DNA of 64,000 bases, taken from Panacagrimonas sp965216845 (GTDB lineage: Bacteria > Pseudomonadota > Gammaproteobacteria > Nevskiales > Nevskiaceae). The position numbers were made by a program, and so were the translations under genes. The DNA is taken from assembly GCA_965216845.1 (NCBI GenBank), contig OZ244200.1, positions 1,984,001-2,048,000 of the forward strand. The letters run 5' to 3'. The notes beneath the pieces are model-generated. The model saw only the letters and a list, made by a program, of their open reading frames with translations. It searched no databases and had not been told where the DNA came from. This document shows positions 1-8,576 of this stretch, piece by piece (position 1 is the first letter of the stretch; every line of letters starts with the position of its first letter).

Positions 1-128
1 ACTATTCTCGAGCCGGGAATCGGCTTTGGCCAAGGCTCGCCCCAAGGCCTGGAGAGCATAGTATGCTTACGGACCAATTTTGCCGTGCCGTGTTCGCGGT
101 CGGCGGGCATCTGACAGGTTGAGTCAAT
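1..128. other. window edge, no gene assigned
   Basis: Two forward frames are open from the left edge, one to a TGA ending near base 108 and one to a TGA ending near base 122. Either could be the last few dozen codons of an upstream gene. Neither tail shows a motif I can name. The second ends just before the start of the next gene. Confidence 0.3.
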
Positions 129-1574
129 ATGGATACTGGAATTCGATCCTTTGGCGCTTTCATTCCGCGCCGCAGAATGCAAAGAGCGGCCATTGCCGAA
201 GCGCATCGCTGGGCTTTCCCTGCCCTGGGTGGTCTGGGCAAGGGCGAGCGCTCCATGTGCAGCTGGGATGAGGACGCCATCACCATGGCGGTGGAGGCGG
301 GGCGCGACTGCCTGCTTGGCATGGATCGCGCCCGGTTGCAAAAGCTGACGCTGGCCAGCACCACCGCGCCGTATGCGGACCTGAACAACGCCGTGTTCGT
401 CAGCGCTGCCTTGACCTTGTCCGATGAAGCCGCAGTGGCGGAGCGTTCCGGCACCACGCGTGCCGGTTTGACGGCGCTGATTGATGCTTGCCAATCCTCG
501 TCGGCCGAAGGTCATCTGGTGGTGGCCTCCGAACGGCGCACCGCCAAACCGGCCAGCACACAGGAAATGCAGATCGGTTGTGGTGCCGCGGCAATGGCGG
601 TTGGCGCTGGTGACGGGTTGATCGCCCGTTTTCTGGGCGCGCAAACGGTATCGGTTCCCTTCGTTGACCATTTCCGCAAGAGCGGAACAGCGTTTGATTA
701 CAACTGGGAAGAGCGCTGGATTCGTGACGAAGGCATCTCCAAGCTGCTGCCGCAGGCGCTGCAATCGCTGCTGACCAGCTTGAACCGCAGTGGCGCGGAC
801 ATCGCCCATTTCGGTCTGGCCGGCGGCCCTGCCAGGAGTGATCAGCGCATTGCAAAAAAACTCAAGATCAAGCCAGAAGCACTATTGCCGGACCTGCAAG
901 GCAAGGTGGGCGATACCGGCGCCGCGCAACCTCTGTTGCAGCTTTGCGCCGCTTTTGAGCGGGCGCAGCCGGGTGATGTGATCGTCATCGCCGCATTCGC
1001 GCAGGGTTGTGAGGTTGCGGCGTTCGAGATGCTGAAAAAGCCCGAAGACACCGGCCGCCAGTCACTGGCGGGCAGTGTGGCGGCACGCATCGAAGAATCG
1101 GCCTACCTCAAACTGCTGTCCAACGACGGGCATCTGGATCTGGAATGGGGCATGCGCGCCGAAACCGATAACAAGACCGCACTGACCCAGCTGTATCGCG
1201 CGGCCGATCAAATCTTCGGATTCGTCGGTGGCAAGTGCGGCGAATGCGGCGCAATTCAGTTTCCGCGCTTGCCGGCCTGTGTCAATTGTGGCGCCCCGGA
1301 CTCGCAAACGCCCTACGCCCTGGCTGATGAAGCCGCCCAAGTCGCAACCCACACCGCCGACTGGTTGCAGTATTCACCGTCGCCGCCGCTATACATGGGC
1401 CTGGTTCAATTCGACTGCGGCGCGCGCGTGCTGATGGAGATGGTGGACGTGGGACCAGAGGGCATTGACGTGGGTACGCCACTGAGCATGCGTTTCCGCG
1501 TGAAGGAGCGCGACAAGCTGCGCGGCTGGGATCGTTATTTCTGGAAAGCGGCGCCGATGGGTTCAGGCACGTAG
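129..1574 (+). CDS. HMG-CoA synthase / KAS III-like protein fused to a DUF35 zinc-ribbon/OB-fold domain
   Basis: A 481-residue protein with a thiolase-fold N-terminal part resembling 3-hydroxy-3-methylglutaryl-CoA synthase and ketoacyl synthase III. A candidate nucleophilic Cys lies near residue 121 (IDACQSSSAEG). The C-terminal third has a four-cysteine zinc ribbon near residues 370-395 (CGECGAIQFPRLPACVNCG) followed by an OB-fold, the DUF35 arrangement. DUF35 partners usually act with thiolase-like enzymes on acyl-CoA substrates, and the next gene is such a thiolase. An acyl-CoA condensing or cleaving role for the pair, in lipid or sterol-type metabolism, is inference; the substrate cannot be read from sequence. 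Start is ATG; a weak AG-rich stretch lies upstream. Confidence 0.8.
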   Translation: MDTGIRSFGAFIPRRRMQRAAIAEAHRWAFPALGGLGKGERSMCSWDEDAITMAVEAGRDCLLGMDRARLQKLTLASTTAPYADLNNAVFVSAALTLSDEAAVAERSGTTRAGLTALIDACQSSSAEGHLVVASERRTAKPASTQEMQIGCGAAAMAVGAGDGLIARFLGAQTVSVPFVDHFRKSGTAFDYNWEERWIRDEGISKLLPQALQSLLTSLNRSGADIAHFGLAGGPARSDQRIAKKLKIKPEALLPDLQGKVGDTGAAQPLLQLCAAFERAQPGDVIVIAAFAQGCEVAAFEMLKKPEDTGRQSLAGSVAARIEESAYLKLLSNDGHLDLEWGMRAETDNKTALTQLYRAADQIFGFVGGKCGECGAIQFPRLPACVNCGAPDSQTPYALADEAAQVATHTADWLQYSPSPPLYMGLVQFDCGARVLMEMVDVGPEGIDVGTPLSMRFRVKERDKLRGWDRYFWKAAPMGSGT

Positions 1575-1589
1575 CGTGAGGGCAAGCCG

Positions 1590-1636
1590 CAATCACGGAT
1601 TTGGAGAAGGCACATGGCATCAGGAATCAAAGACAA
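1590..1636 (+). repeat. 47-bp direct repeat, copy 1 (decoy thiolase start)
   Basis: This 47-bp stretch is identical to 1742-1788, offset 152 bp. It contains the GGAGAAGG ribosome-binding site, the ATG (1614) and the first seven codons of the downstream thiolase. Here the frame runs only to a TAG near 1688, so this copy gives a 24-codon decoy peptide. The sequence between the copies does not match. Confidence 0.9.
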
Positions 1637-1741
1637 GGATTGTTGCGAGCAGCGTGGCGGGCCCCTGCGCGTAGCGCTGGGATCCTAGCGTGGCGAGTCA
1701 ACGAGCTTTGTCAGCTTGATCGGGGCGAGCACGGCAAGTTC

Positions 1742-1788
1742 CAATCACGGATTTGGAGAAGGCACATGGCATCAGGAATCAAAGACAA
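1742..1788 (+). repeat. 47-bp direct repeat, copy 2 (true thiolase start)
   Basis: Second copy of the repeat at 1590-1636. It supplies the ribosome-binding site GGAGAAGG and the ATG at 1766 that opens the full-length thiolase frame. Confidence 0.9.
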
Positions 1789-2971
1789 AGTAGCGATCTT
1801 GGGCATGGGGTGCTCCCGCTTTGGCGAGCGCTGGGATTGCGGCACCGAGCAGTTGTTGAGCGAAGCCTTTGGTGAGGCCTTGCAGGACGCCGGCATTGAG
1901 CGCAAGCAGCTTGGCGCGGCCTGGTTTGGGTCGGCGTTTGATCGCGTCAATGTGGGGAACTCGGCCATTCCGCTTTCGACGGCCTTGCGTCTGGAAGGGA
2001 TTCCGGTTTCGCGGGTGGAAAACATGTGCGCTACCGGTACCGAGGCCTTGCGTGGTGCGGTGTATGCCGTGGCCGCCGGCGCGGTGGATATCGCCCTGGC
2101 CATCGGTGCGGAAAAATTGAAAGATACCGGCTACGGTGGCCTTCCGGTGTCCAACAAGGGCACGCTGAATGATTTGTGGATGCCCTACGGGTCGGCGCCG
2201 GCGGGTTTTGCGCAGTTGGCGGCGGGCTATCGCGCCAAGCATGGGGTTTCCAGGCAAGACCTGAAAACCGCCATGGCCCGGGTATCCTGGAAGAGCCATC
2301 AGAACGGCGCCCGGAATCCCAAGGCGCATCTGCAGAAAGCGGTGGAGATGGAAACCATCCTCAAGGCACCGACCATCGCCGATCCGCTGGGCGTGTTTGA
2401 CTGTTGCGGCGTTTCTGACGGCGCGGCCTGCGCCATTGTCACCACGCCGCAAATCGCCCGCTCTCTGGGCAAGCGGGATCCGCTGGTCACCATCAAGGCC
2501 CTGCAGCTATCGGCAAGCGCGGGTCGCGAGCAGAGCACGGATCAATGGGATGGCTCTTACGTGCAGAACACGCGTAACGCGGCCAGAGCCGCATACCAGG
2601 AAGCCGGCATCAATAATCCGCGCAAGGAATTGTCGGCGATGGAAGTGCATGACTGTTTCTCCATCACCGAGCTGGTGACCATGGAAGACTTGGGCGTGTC
2701 CGAGGACGGCCAGGCCTGGCACGACGTGATGGAAGGTGTTTTTGATGCCGACGGTGACGTGCCCTGCCAGATTGACGGTGGCCTGAAGTGTTTCGGCCAT
2801 CCGATTGGCGCTTCCGGCCTGCGCATGGTGTATGAGCATTACCTGCAAATGCAGGGCCGTGCCGGCGAGCGTCAATTGCCCGATCCGCAACTGGGTTTGA
2901 GTCACAATCTGGGCGGCGTGCCGTACAACGGCGTGTGTGCGGTCAGCATTGTTGGGCTGCAAGGACGCTGA
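1766..2971 (+). CDS. thiolase family protein (SCP-x / acetyl-CoA acetyltransferase-like)
   Basis: A 401-residue thiolase. The acyl-binding nucleophile is Cys88 in ENMCATGTEALRG, followed by the His-containing EVHDCFSITE segment and the CFGHPIGASG loop near the C-terminus. This pattern matches the non-decarboxylating SCP-x-like thiolases, which commonly work with a DUF35 protein. The upstream KAS III-like/DUF35 fusion is therefore a likely partner. The frame is also open upstream to a TTG at 1601, but the ATG at 1766 has a good ribosome-binding site and matches the family N-terminus. The 5' end lies in the second copy of a 47-bp duplication. Reaction direction and substrate are not determinable. 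Confidence 0.87.
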   Translation: MASGIKDKVAILGMGCSRFGERWDCGTEQLLSEAFGEALQDAGIERKQLGAAWFGSAFDRVNVGNSAIPLSTALRLEGIPVSRVENMCATGTEALRGAVYAVAAGAVDIALAIGAEKLKDTGYGGLPVSNKGTLNDLWMPYGSAPAGFAQLAAGYRAKHGVSRQDLKTAMARVSWKSHQNGARNPKAHLQKAVEMETILKAPTIADPLGVFDCCGVSDGAACAIVTTPQIARSLGKRDPLVTIKALQLSASAGREQSTDQWDGSYVQNTRNAARAAYQEAGINNPRKELSAMEVHDCFSITELVTMEDLGVSEDGQAWHDVMEGVFDADGDVPCQIDGGLKCFGHPIGASGLRMVYEHYLQMQGRAGERQLPDPQLGLSHNLGGVPYNGVCAVSIVGLQGR

Positions 2972-3329
2972 GGCGCGCGCAGGCCAGGGCGCCGTCGAAC
3001 TTGCGGCGGCGATGAATTGCGAGTATTACTAGCGCTCTTGCCGGCCCATCCTGGGTGATGGCAAGACCATGCTACATGGCCTGAGTTACAGGCAAGTCCA
3101 TGATTTATGAGCCATTGTTGGCGGTTCTTGCTGACCGCTGATCGACAGCTACGGCACCGCGTGCAATCGCAAGGCGGCGTTGCCGAACCCGGCTTGATGC
3201 TCAAATCGCATGTATCCACACTTTAAGCTTGAGTCTTCAACCGTTTGAAGGAGGCCTGAGCGAAATCGCCGCTGATCGGGCGATTCCCATGAGTTTGAAT
3301 CCCATTTTTTCGACAACGACGAAAACCCG
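2972..3329. other. intergenic region upstream of tonB
   Basis: About 360 bases without a convincing coding frame. I looked for a Fur box ahead of the TonB operon and did not see one. A purine-rich GAAGGAGG near 3245 is not followed by a sustained frame. Confidence 0.5.
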
Positions 3330-3950
3330 ATGAATTTTGCGCACGGTGCCAGCAATGATTCACGCGTGGTGGGTATTGGCGTTGTTGTTGCCCTGCACAT
3401 TCTGCTGATCTATGGCCTGATCAACGGCTTGGCGCGCAAGGCGGTGCAGCTGCTGCCTGAGCCGATCGAAACCAGAATCATCGAAGGGGAAAAGCCGAAG
3501 GTTCAACGACCGCCGCCGCCGCCGCCGCCAGAGTTCGTGCCGCCACCGCCGGCGTTCATTCCGCCGCCGGTGATCAATATTCAGGCGCCCAAGGCCACTA
3601 CTGACATCCGTCAGGTGACGCGCGACAAGCCGCCCCCGTCGCCGCCGCCCAAGCTTGAGAAAATTCCGCCGCGCATCGACTTGAAAAACAGTCCGCGGGC
3701 TTGCCGTCAGCCGCAATACCCCTCCGTGTCCGAGCGCCTGGGGGAGTCTGGCACCACCGCCATCAGTCTGCTGGTCAGCGCTGAAGGAGAAGTTCAGCAA
3801 AGCAAGATTCTGGAATCCAGCGGATACCAGCGGCTGGACCAGGCCACCATCCGCGCCTTCAGTCGCTGCAAGTTCATCGTCGGCACCGTCAATGGCAAGC
3901 CAGAGGCATCCTGGTTTTCCATGCGTTACATGTGGGTGGTTCCCCGTTAG
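3330..3950 (+). CDS. tonB: TonB-family energy transducer
   Basis: A 206-residue protein with one N-terminal membrane anchor (VVGIGVVVALHILLIYGLI). A periplasmic proline-rich spacer follows, with long Pro runs near residues 60-75 and further Pro clusters to about 115. A C-terminal TonB domain (residues about 125-206) carries the PQYPSVSERLGESG segment. It transmits proton-motive force from ExbB/ExbD to TonB-dependent outer-membrane receptors. It is first in a five-gene same-strand run with exbB, two exbD genes and a TPR protein. No receptor gene is nearby, so the cargo is unknown. Confidence 0.9.
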   Translation: MNFAHGASNDSRVVGIGVVVALHILLIYGLINGLARKAVQLLPEPIETRIIEGEKPKVQRPPPPPPPEFVPPPPAFIPPPVINIQAPKATTDIRQVTRDKPPPSPPPKLEKIPPRIDLKNSPRACRQPQYPSVSERLGESGTTAISLLVSAEGEVQQSKILESSGYQRLDQATIRAFSRCKFIVGTVNGKPEASWFSMRYMWVVPR

Positions 3951-3998
3951 AGCGGTTTTCGTTTGTTTTAGTCGATCAACATCACGTTCCCCGGAGCA

Positions 3999-4892
3999 AT
4001 GCGCAACATGAGCAGTCAACAGAAATTCGGCCGTATTCTGGTCCAGTGCTTGTTCGGCATATCAGGGCTTGGACTGCTGCTGAGCGCCCTTGCGGTCAAC
4101 GCGCAGGACGACATCGCCGTGCCCGATCCGCTGGCTGAGGCCGCATCGTTGGATGATCCGCTGACGGCGGATTCGTCACGCCCCCAAACCGCCGAGCCGA
4201 CGACGCATGAGATCGAAAACCCTTACGGTTTCGAAGCCATGTGGAAGCACGGTGACTTCGTATCCAAAGGCACGCTGTTCATTCTTTTCTTCATGTCGGC
4301 CGGCACCTGGTATGTGCTCATCGTCAAGCTGTTGGAGCAGACCAAGCTGAACAATCAGGCCAAGCAGGCCGAGGCCGAATTCTGGAGTTCAGCGACGGTC
4401 GCGGACGGCAAGGCCAAGCTCACGCAGGGCGGAGCGTTCTGGTACATCGTGGAACGGGGCATGAATGCCAGCGAACATCACGAGGGCACCATGGTGGAGC
4501 AGATCGACCGCTCGAGCTGGATCACGATGAGCGTCAACCGCGCGGTGGAATCCATCCAGAGCAAGCTGACCGGCGGACTGGCGGTGCTCGCCACCGTGGG
4601 TTCGACTGCGCCCTTCGTGGGGCTGTTCGGAACAGTATGGGGTATTTACCACGCGCTGACCGCCATCGGTGTTTCCGGTCAGGCGTCCATCGACAAGGTG
4701 GCGGGCCCGGTGGGTGAGGCGCTGATCATGACCGCCATCGGTCTGGCGGTGGCGGTGCCGGCGGTGCTGGCCTACAACTGGCTGGTGCGCCGCAACAAGA
4801 ACTGTATGGAAAAGGTCCGCGCCTTCGCCTCTGACCTGCATTCGGTGTTGCTATCGGGCACCCGCGTGGGCGAGCAAAACAAGGCGGCTTAG
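3999..4892 (+). CDS. exbB: ExbB proton channel subunit (MotA/TolQ/ExbB family)
   Basis: A 297-residue protein with a cleavable-looking N-terminal hydrophobic segment (LVQCLFGISGLGLLLSALA) ending near AQDD. An acidic periplasmic stretch follows, then the TolQ/ExbB core with three membrane segments. The core includes the conserved glycine-rich block TVGSTAPFVGLFGTVWGIYHAL and the last helix ALIMTAIGLAVAVPAVLAYNW. The N-terminal extension is the form seen in many gammaproteobacterial ExbB proteins. It forms the pentameric channel around ExbD. A start three codons downstream (4008) is also possible. Confidence 0.9.
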   Translation: MRNMSSQQKFGRILVQCLFGISGLGLLLSALAVNAQDDIAVPDPLAEAASLDDPLTADSSRPQTAEPTTHEIENPYGFEAMWKHGDFVSKGTLFILFFMSAGTWYVLIVKLLEQTKLNNQAKQAEAEFWSSATVADGKAKLTQGGAFWYIVERGMNASEHHEGTMVEQIDRSSWITMSVNRAVESIQSKLTGGLAVLATVGSTAPFVGLFGTVWGIYHALTAIGVSGQASIDKVAGPVGEALIMTAIGLAVAVPAVLAYNWLVRRNKNCMEKVRAFASDLHSVLLSGTRVGEQNKAA

Positions 4893-4940
4893 GCCATCGC
4901 AGGCTGGATCACGGGCTTCGCAAGACAAGAGCGTCACGCC

Positions 4941-5369
4941 ATGGGTATGCAAGTCGGCAACCACGAAGAAGAAGAACAATTCAACAGTACCATCAACACC
5001 ACGCCGCTGGTCGACGTCATGCTGGTATTGTTGATCATCTTCCTGATCACCGTCCCGGTGGTGACCAAGTCGATCCCGGTCGATCTGCCCAAGGAGCGTA
5101 ATCAGGCGCTGCAAACCAAGCCGGAAAACGTCGTGATCGCGGTGGACGAAGAAGGGGAGGTGTATTGGAACGACGTCCGCTTGCCGGACATCGAAACCCT
5201 GCAGGACAAACTGTTCGAGGCGGCGGTCATCGTGCCACAACCCGAAGTGCATATTCGCGGCGACAAGGAAACCCGCTTTGAAAACGTCAACAAAGTGGTC
5301 GAGGCCTGTCAGCGCGCTTCCATCGTCAAAGTCGGGTTTATTCTGGAGCCGCCGCCGCGTGGTGGTTAG
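4941..5369 (+). CDS. exbD: ExbD biopolymer transport protein, first copy
   Basis: A 142-residue protein: short cytoplasmic N-terminus, one membrane helix with the channel aspartate (TTPLVDVMLVLLIIF), and a periplasmic ExbD/TolR domain. It lies 48 bases after exbB and 33 before a second exbD, so the operon encodes two ExbD paralogues. Two-ExbD systems are known in Xanthomonas, where exbD2 has a specialised role. Confidence 0.9.
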   Translation: MGMQVGNHEEEEQFNSTINTTPLVDVMLVLLIIFLITVPVVTKSIPVDLPKERNQALQTKPENVVIAVDEEGEVYWNDVRLPDIETLQDKLFEAAVIVPQPEVHIRGDKETRFENVNKVVEACQRASIVKVGFILEPPPRGG

Positions 5370-5402
5370 TCCCAGGGCAAGTCAAGCAAAGGTATCCATC
5401 CC

Positions 5403-5828
5403 ATGGGAATGAGCGTAGACCCAGGCGGCGCGGACTCGGACGACGCCGATGTCATGATCGACATCAACACCACACCGCTGATCGATGTGATGCTGGTGTT
5501 GTTGATCATGCTGATCATCACCATTCCGATCCAGACGCACGCGGTCAAGCTGGATCTGCCGGTGGATCAGAATGCCGAGCCGCCACCGGAACCGCCGCCG
5601 GTGGTGAATCTGGAAGTCGATTTCGACGGTACCGTTTACTGGGATGGCCAGATTGTTCCCACGCGCAATGCGCTGGAAGTGCGGTTACAGCGTGCATCGC
5701 GCCAGGCCCCGGTGCCGGAAATCCATATCCGCCCCAATCGTCTGGCGGCCTACAAGCACGTCGTCGGCGTCATGGCTTCGGCACAACGCTTGGGCATTAC
5801 CAACATCGGCTTGGTCGGCACGCTGTAG
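5403..5828 (+). CDS. exbD: ExbD biopolymer transport protein, second copy
   Basis: A 141-residue ExbD/TolR paralogue of the preceding gene with the membrane aspartate in NTTPLIDVMLVLLIM. It differs by a proline-rich linker (AEPPPEPPPVV) just after the membrane helix, so it is not a recent duplicate. It probably forms mixed complexes with ExbB; whether the two paralogues serve different receptors is unknown. Confidence 0.9.
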   Translation: MGMSVDPGGADSDDADVMIDINTTPLIDVMLVLLIMLIITIPIQTHAVKLDLPVDQNAEPPPEPPPVVNLEVDFDGTVYWDGQIVPTRNALEVRLQRASRQAPVPEIHIRPNRLAAYKHVVGVMASAQRLGITNIGLVGTL

Positions 5829-5893
5829 CCCGGCATTCAAGGGTTCCCGCAGTCGCACGGCGCAGTCTTTCTCAAGCACTTGATTCAACAGGC

Positions 5894-7132
5894 ATGAACA
5901 TGTTCGACGTTCGAAATCCTCGCACTCTGATGGGTGCCGCACTCATGGCATTTGCCTTGATCCTCGCCGCGCCCGCCATCGCCAAAAAGGATACGGTGCG
6001 TCCAGCCGTCGGCAAGCCGCTGCAAGCCGCGCAAGCGCTGATTCAGGAGCAAAAATACAAAGAAGCCCTGGTTCAGATCGACAAGGCTGAGGCCGTCGGC
6101 AAGCTTTCCGAGTACGAGAACTTCGTGATCAATCAGTTACTCGGCTCTGCATCCGCCGGCGCCGGAGATGCCAAGGGCGCGGCCAGGGCCTTTGACACGG
6201 TGATCAAGTCGGGCCGTCTGCCCGCAGAAGAAAATCTCAAGATTACCGAAGCGGTCGCTGGAACCTTCCTGCGCGCCAAGAATTACGCCGGCGCGGTCGA
6301 ATGGCTCAAGAAATACAAAACCATGGGCGGCAAAAAAGCCGACGCCCTGGCGCTGTTGCCACAGGCTTATTATCTGTCCGGTGATTACAAAGCCGCTGCA
6401 AGAGAAGCTGCGGCGCAAATCGTCGTCAAGGAAAAAGCGGGTCAGAAACCTTCTGAATCCCAGATCAAAATCCTTGCCAGCGCGCTGGTCAAGCAGAAGG
6501 ACATGCTGGGCTATACCGCCGCGCTCGAGCGTCTGGTGCGTTACTACCCCAAGCCGGAATACTGGGCGGATGTGATTCAGCGCACCGCCACCAAGTCCGG
6601 TTTTTCCGACAAGCTGACGCTGGATATGTATCGTCTGTTGCGCGCCACCGGCACCATGGAAGATGCACGCGACTACGTGGAAATGGCGCAGTTGGCGGTG
6701 CAGGCCGGCGTGCCGGGCGAAGCTCAACAAGTGTTGGCCGAGGGGTATGAGAAGAAACTGCTGGGCCAGGGGGATCAGGCAGACCGGCACACCCGCCTGA
6801 AAAAACTGGTCGACGACAAAGTAGCGGAAGACAAGAAAACCATCGCCAGTGCCGATGCGCAAGTCGCGGCTGCCGCCACCGGTGATCCGCTGGTCAAAAC
6901 CGGCCTGGCCTACGTGACCTATGGCGAAGCCGAAAAAGGCCTGAAGATGATGCAGGACGGCATCAAGAAAGGCGAACTGAAGCGGCCGGAGCACGCCAAG
7001 TTGCACCTGGGCTATGCCTATTATCTGGCCGGCCAGAAGGATCAGGCCATCAAGACGCTGCGCACGGTCAAGGGCAAGGACGGCTCCGGTGATTTCGCGC
7101 GGCTGATGATGATTGTGGCGGCGCGTTCCTGA
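5894..7132 (+). CDS. periplasmic TPR protein of the TonB operon
   Basis: A 412-residue protein with an N-terminal signal sequence (LMGAALMAFALILAAPAIA, likely cleaved before KKD). The rest is helical repeats of TPR/Sel1-like character, for example around residues 45-75, 150-175 and 330-400. It ends a same-strand run with tonB-exbB-exbD-exbD and starts 65 bases after the second exbD. Similar TPR proteins accompany TonB systems elsewhere, and an accessory role in energy transduction is a reasonable guess. No catalytic motif is seen. Confidence 0.75.
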   Translation: MNMFDVRNPRTLMGAALMAFALILAAPAIAKKDTVRPAVGKPLQAAQALIQEQKYKEALVQIDKAEAVGKLSEYENFVINQLLGSASAGAGDAKGAARAFDTVIKSGRLPAEENLKITEAVAGTFLRAKNYAGAVEWLKKYKTMGGKKADALALLPQAYYLSGDYKAAAREAAAQIVVKEKAGQKPSESQIKILASALVKQKDMLGYTAALERLVRYYPKPEYWADVIQRTATKSGFSDKLTLDMYRLLRATGTMEDARDYVEMAQLAVQAGVPGEAQQVLAEGYEKKLLGQGDQADRHTRLKKLVDDKVAEDKKTIASADAQVAAAATGDPLVKTGLAYVTYGEAEKGLKMMQDGIKKGELKRPEHAKLHLGYAYYLAGQKDQAIKTLRTVKGKDGSGDFARLMMIVAARS

Positions 7133-7172
7133 GTCCGACGCCGAAAAACGCCGTCTGTATTCGGCGCTGATT

Positions 7173-8510
7173 TCAGGCCGCTGAAGCCGAGCGCGACGGC
7201 GTGCGCCGTCGCGCGCACGCGCCAAGGCCAAGCGCCTGTTCCAGCTTCTCGAGTTCTTCTCCGGTGGCCACCGCGATGTGCTGCATGTGCGGCACGCCTT
7301 CTCGGCACGCGGTAAAGCCCACCGTGCAGCTTCCGGCGTAACTGACGAACGTCACGTTCAAGGCCTGTCCCTCCATGGTGATGGAGATCGGGTAGATGGC
7401 TTCCATGCGTGCGCCGTTGAGATAGCGGTGTTCTCTGGGGCCGGGCACGTTGGAGATGATCAGGTTGTAGACCGGTGTTGAACGGCCCGCCAGGTTGGTG
7501 ATGACCTGCGCAAGGTAGGGGCCCATGATGAGGGTGCCGAAGGCTTCGCGGGTGGTTTTGCTGTCCAGCGCACCGAAGCGTTGCTTGGCCAAAGTGGTGC
7601 TGCGCCGAATCGCTTGCAGGCGTTCCAGCGGGTCTTCGACGCCGGTGTGCAATTTGGCGATCATGAAGGACACCGCATTGCCGACGCCGTCGCCGACGCG
7701 GACGGATACGGGTACGCCGGCGGTCAGCGTCTTGGACGGCAGCTGGTCATGGTCTGACAGATAACGCCGCAGCGCGCCGGCGCAGATGCACAAGGCCACA
7801 TCATTGACCGTCACCTCGGCTTTGTCGGCCAGACGCGTGAGCCTTTTCATGTCGTAGAGTTGGGTGGCGATGCGTCGGTTCAGGCCGAGTTGGCCGTTCA
7901 ATGACGTCATCGGCGCATCGAAGGGCGCGGCGCTGTCCGGGTGTTGGCCAAACTTCATGCGCAGAAACTCGCGCGCCAGCTTGGCGTAGTCGATGAACGT
8001 GGCGCGCTGTTTTCCTCCCGGCTTCTTTGGGGCGGGCTTGGGCGGCACCTCCCAGAAGGCGGGCATGTTGCGGGTCTTGGCGCTGGAAGACAGCACGCGC
8101 TCCACCAGCCCGACGATGCCCATGCCGTCAATCTGCGCATGATGCAGCTTGAGCAGCAAGGCGAAGCGATTGCCCTCCAGGCCGCCGATGACGTGCATTT
8201 CCCACAAGGGCCGTGATCGGTCCAGGGCCTGCGAGTGCAATCGTGAAGCCAGAATTCCCAGCTCCCTTTCACCACCCGGATGCGGCAGATGATAGTGGAA
8301 CAGGTGGTCGTCCATATCGATCTGCTCGGGGTCAAGCGCCTCCCAGCCCGGTAGCCGACCGGCTTTGATTCTGAGGTTGAAGGGTTCGGCAAAGGCCTTG
8401 CGACCGCGCCAATGTTCGACCATTTCCGACAGGTAGTTTTCCTTGGCGTCCTTGGGCAGCGTCCAGGTGCTGAGCATGCTCACCTGAGAACCCCTTTTGG
8501 GTTTCTCCAT
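7173..8510 (-). CDS. wax ester synthase / diacylglycerol acyltransferase (WS/DGAT), 5' end frameshifted
   Basis: A 445-residue WS/DGAT family acyltransferase with the catalytic motif HHAQIDG near residue 122 and the C-terminal DUF1298 region (NDVALCICAGALRRYL; NVPGPREHRYL). The family makes wax esters or triacylglycerol from acyl-CoA and an alcohol or diacylglycerol. The annotated start lacks the first residues of the family. They occur just upstream in another frame (ATG at 8542, product MMKFADAAFR), ended by a TGA that overlaps the ATG at 8510 as TGATG. This looks like a one-base frameshift with possible reinitiation. A perfect 10-bp stem near 7190-7213 overlaps the 3' end and could act in termination against the convergent TPR gene. 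Confidence 0.85.
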   Translation of the reverse strand: MEKPKRGSQVSMLSTWTLPKDAKENYLSEMVEHWRGRKAFAEPFNLRIKAGRLPGWEALDPEQIDMDDHLFHYHLPHPGGERELGILASRLHSQALDRSRPLWEMHVIGGLEGNRFALLLKLHHAQIDGMGIVGLVERVLSSSAKTRNMPAFWEVPPKPAPKKPGGKQRATFIDYAKLAREFLRMKFGQHPDSAAPFDAPMTSLNGQLGLNRRIATQLYDMKRLTRLADKAEVTVNDVALCICAGALRRYLSDHDQLPSKTLTAGVPVSVRVGDGVGNAVSFMIAKLHTGVEDPLERLQAIRRSTTLAKQRFGALDSKTTREAFGTLIMGPYLAQVITNLAGRSTPVYNLIISNVPGPREHRYLNGARMEAIYPISITMEGQALNVTFVSYAGSCTVGFTACREGVPHMQHIAVATGEELEKLEQALGLGACARRRTPSRSASAA

Positions 8511-8576
8511 CAGCGAAAAGCCGCGTCGGCGAATTTCATCATGATTCAGTTCCTCCCATCGCTTGGGGTGTTGGCG

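Noticed and set aside
3230..3329. Fur box ahead of the tonB operon
   Set aside because: No GATAAT-type repeat was visible in this stretch.
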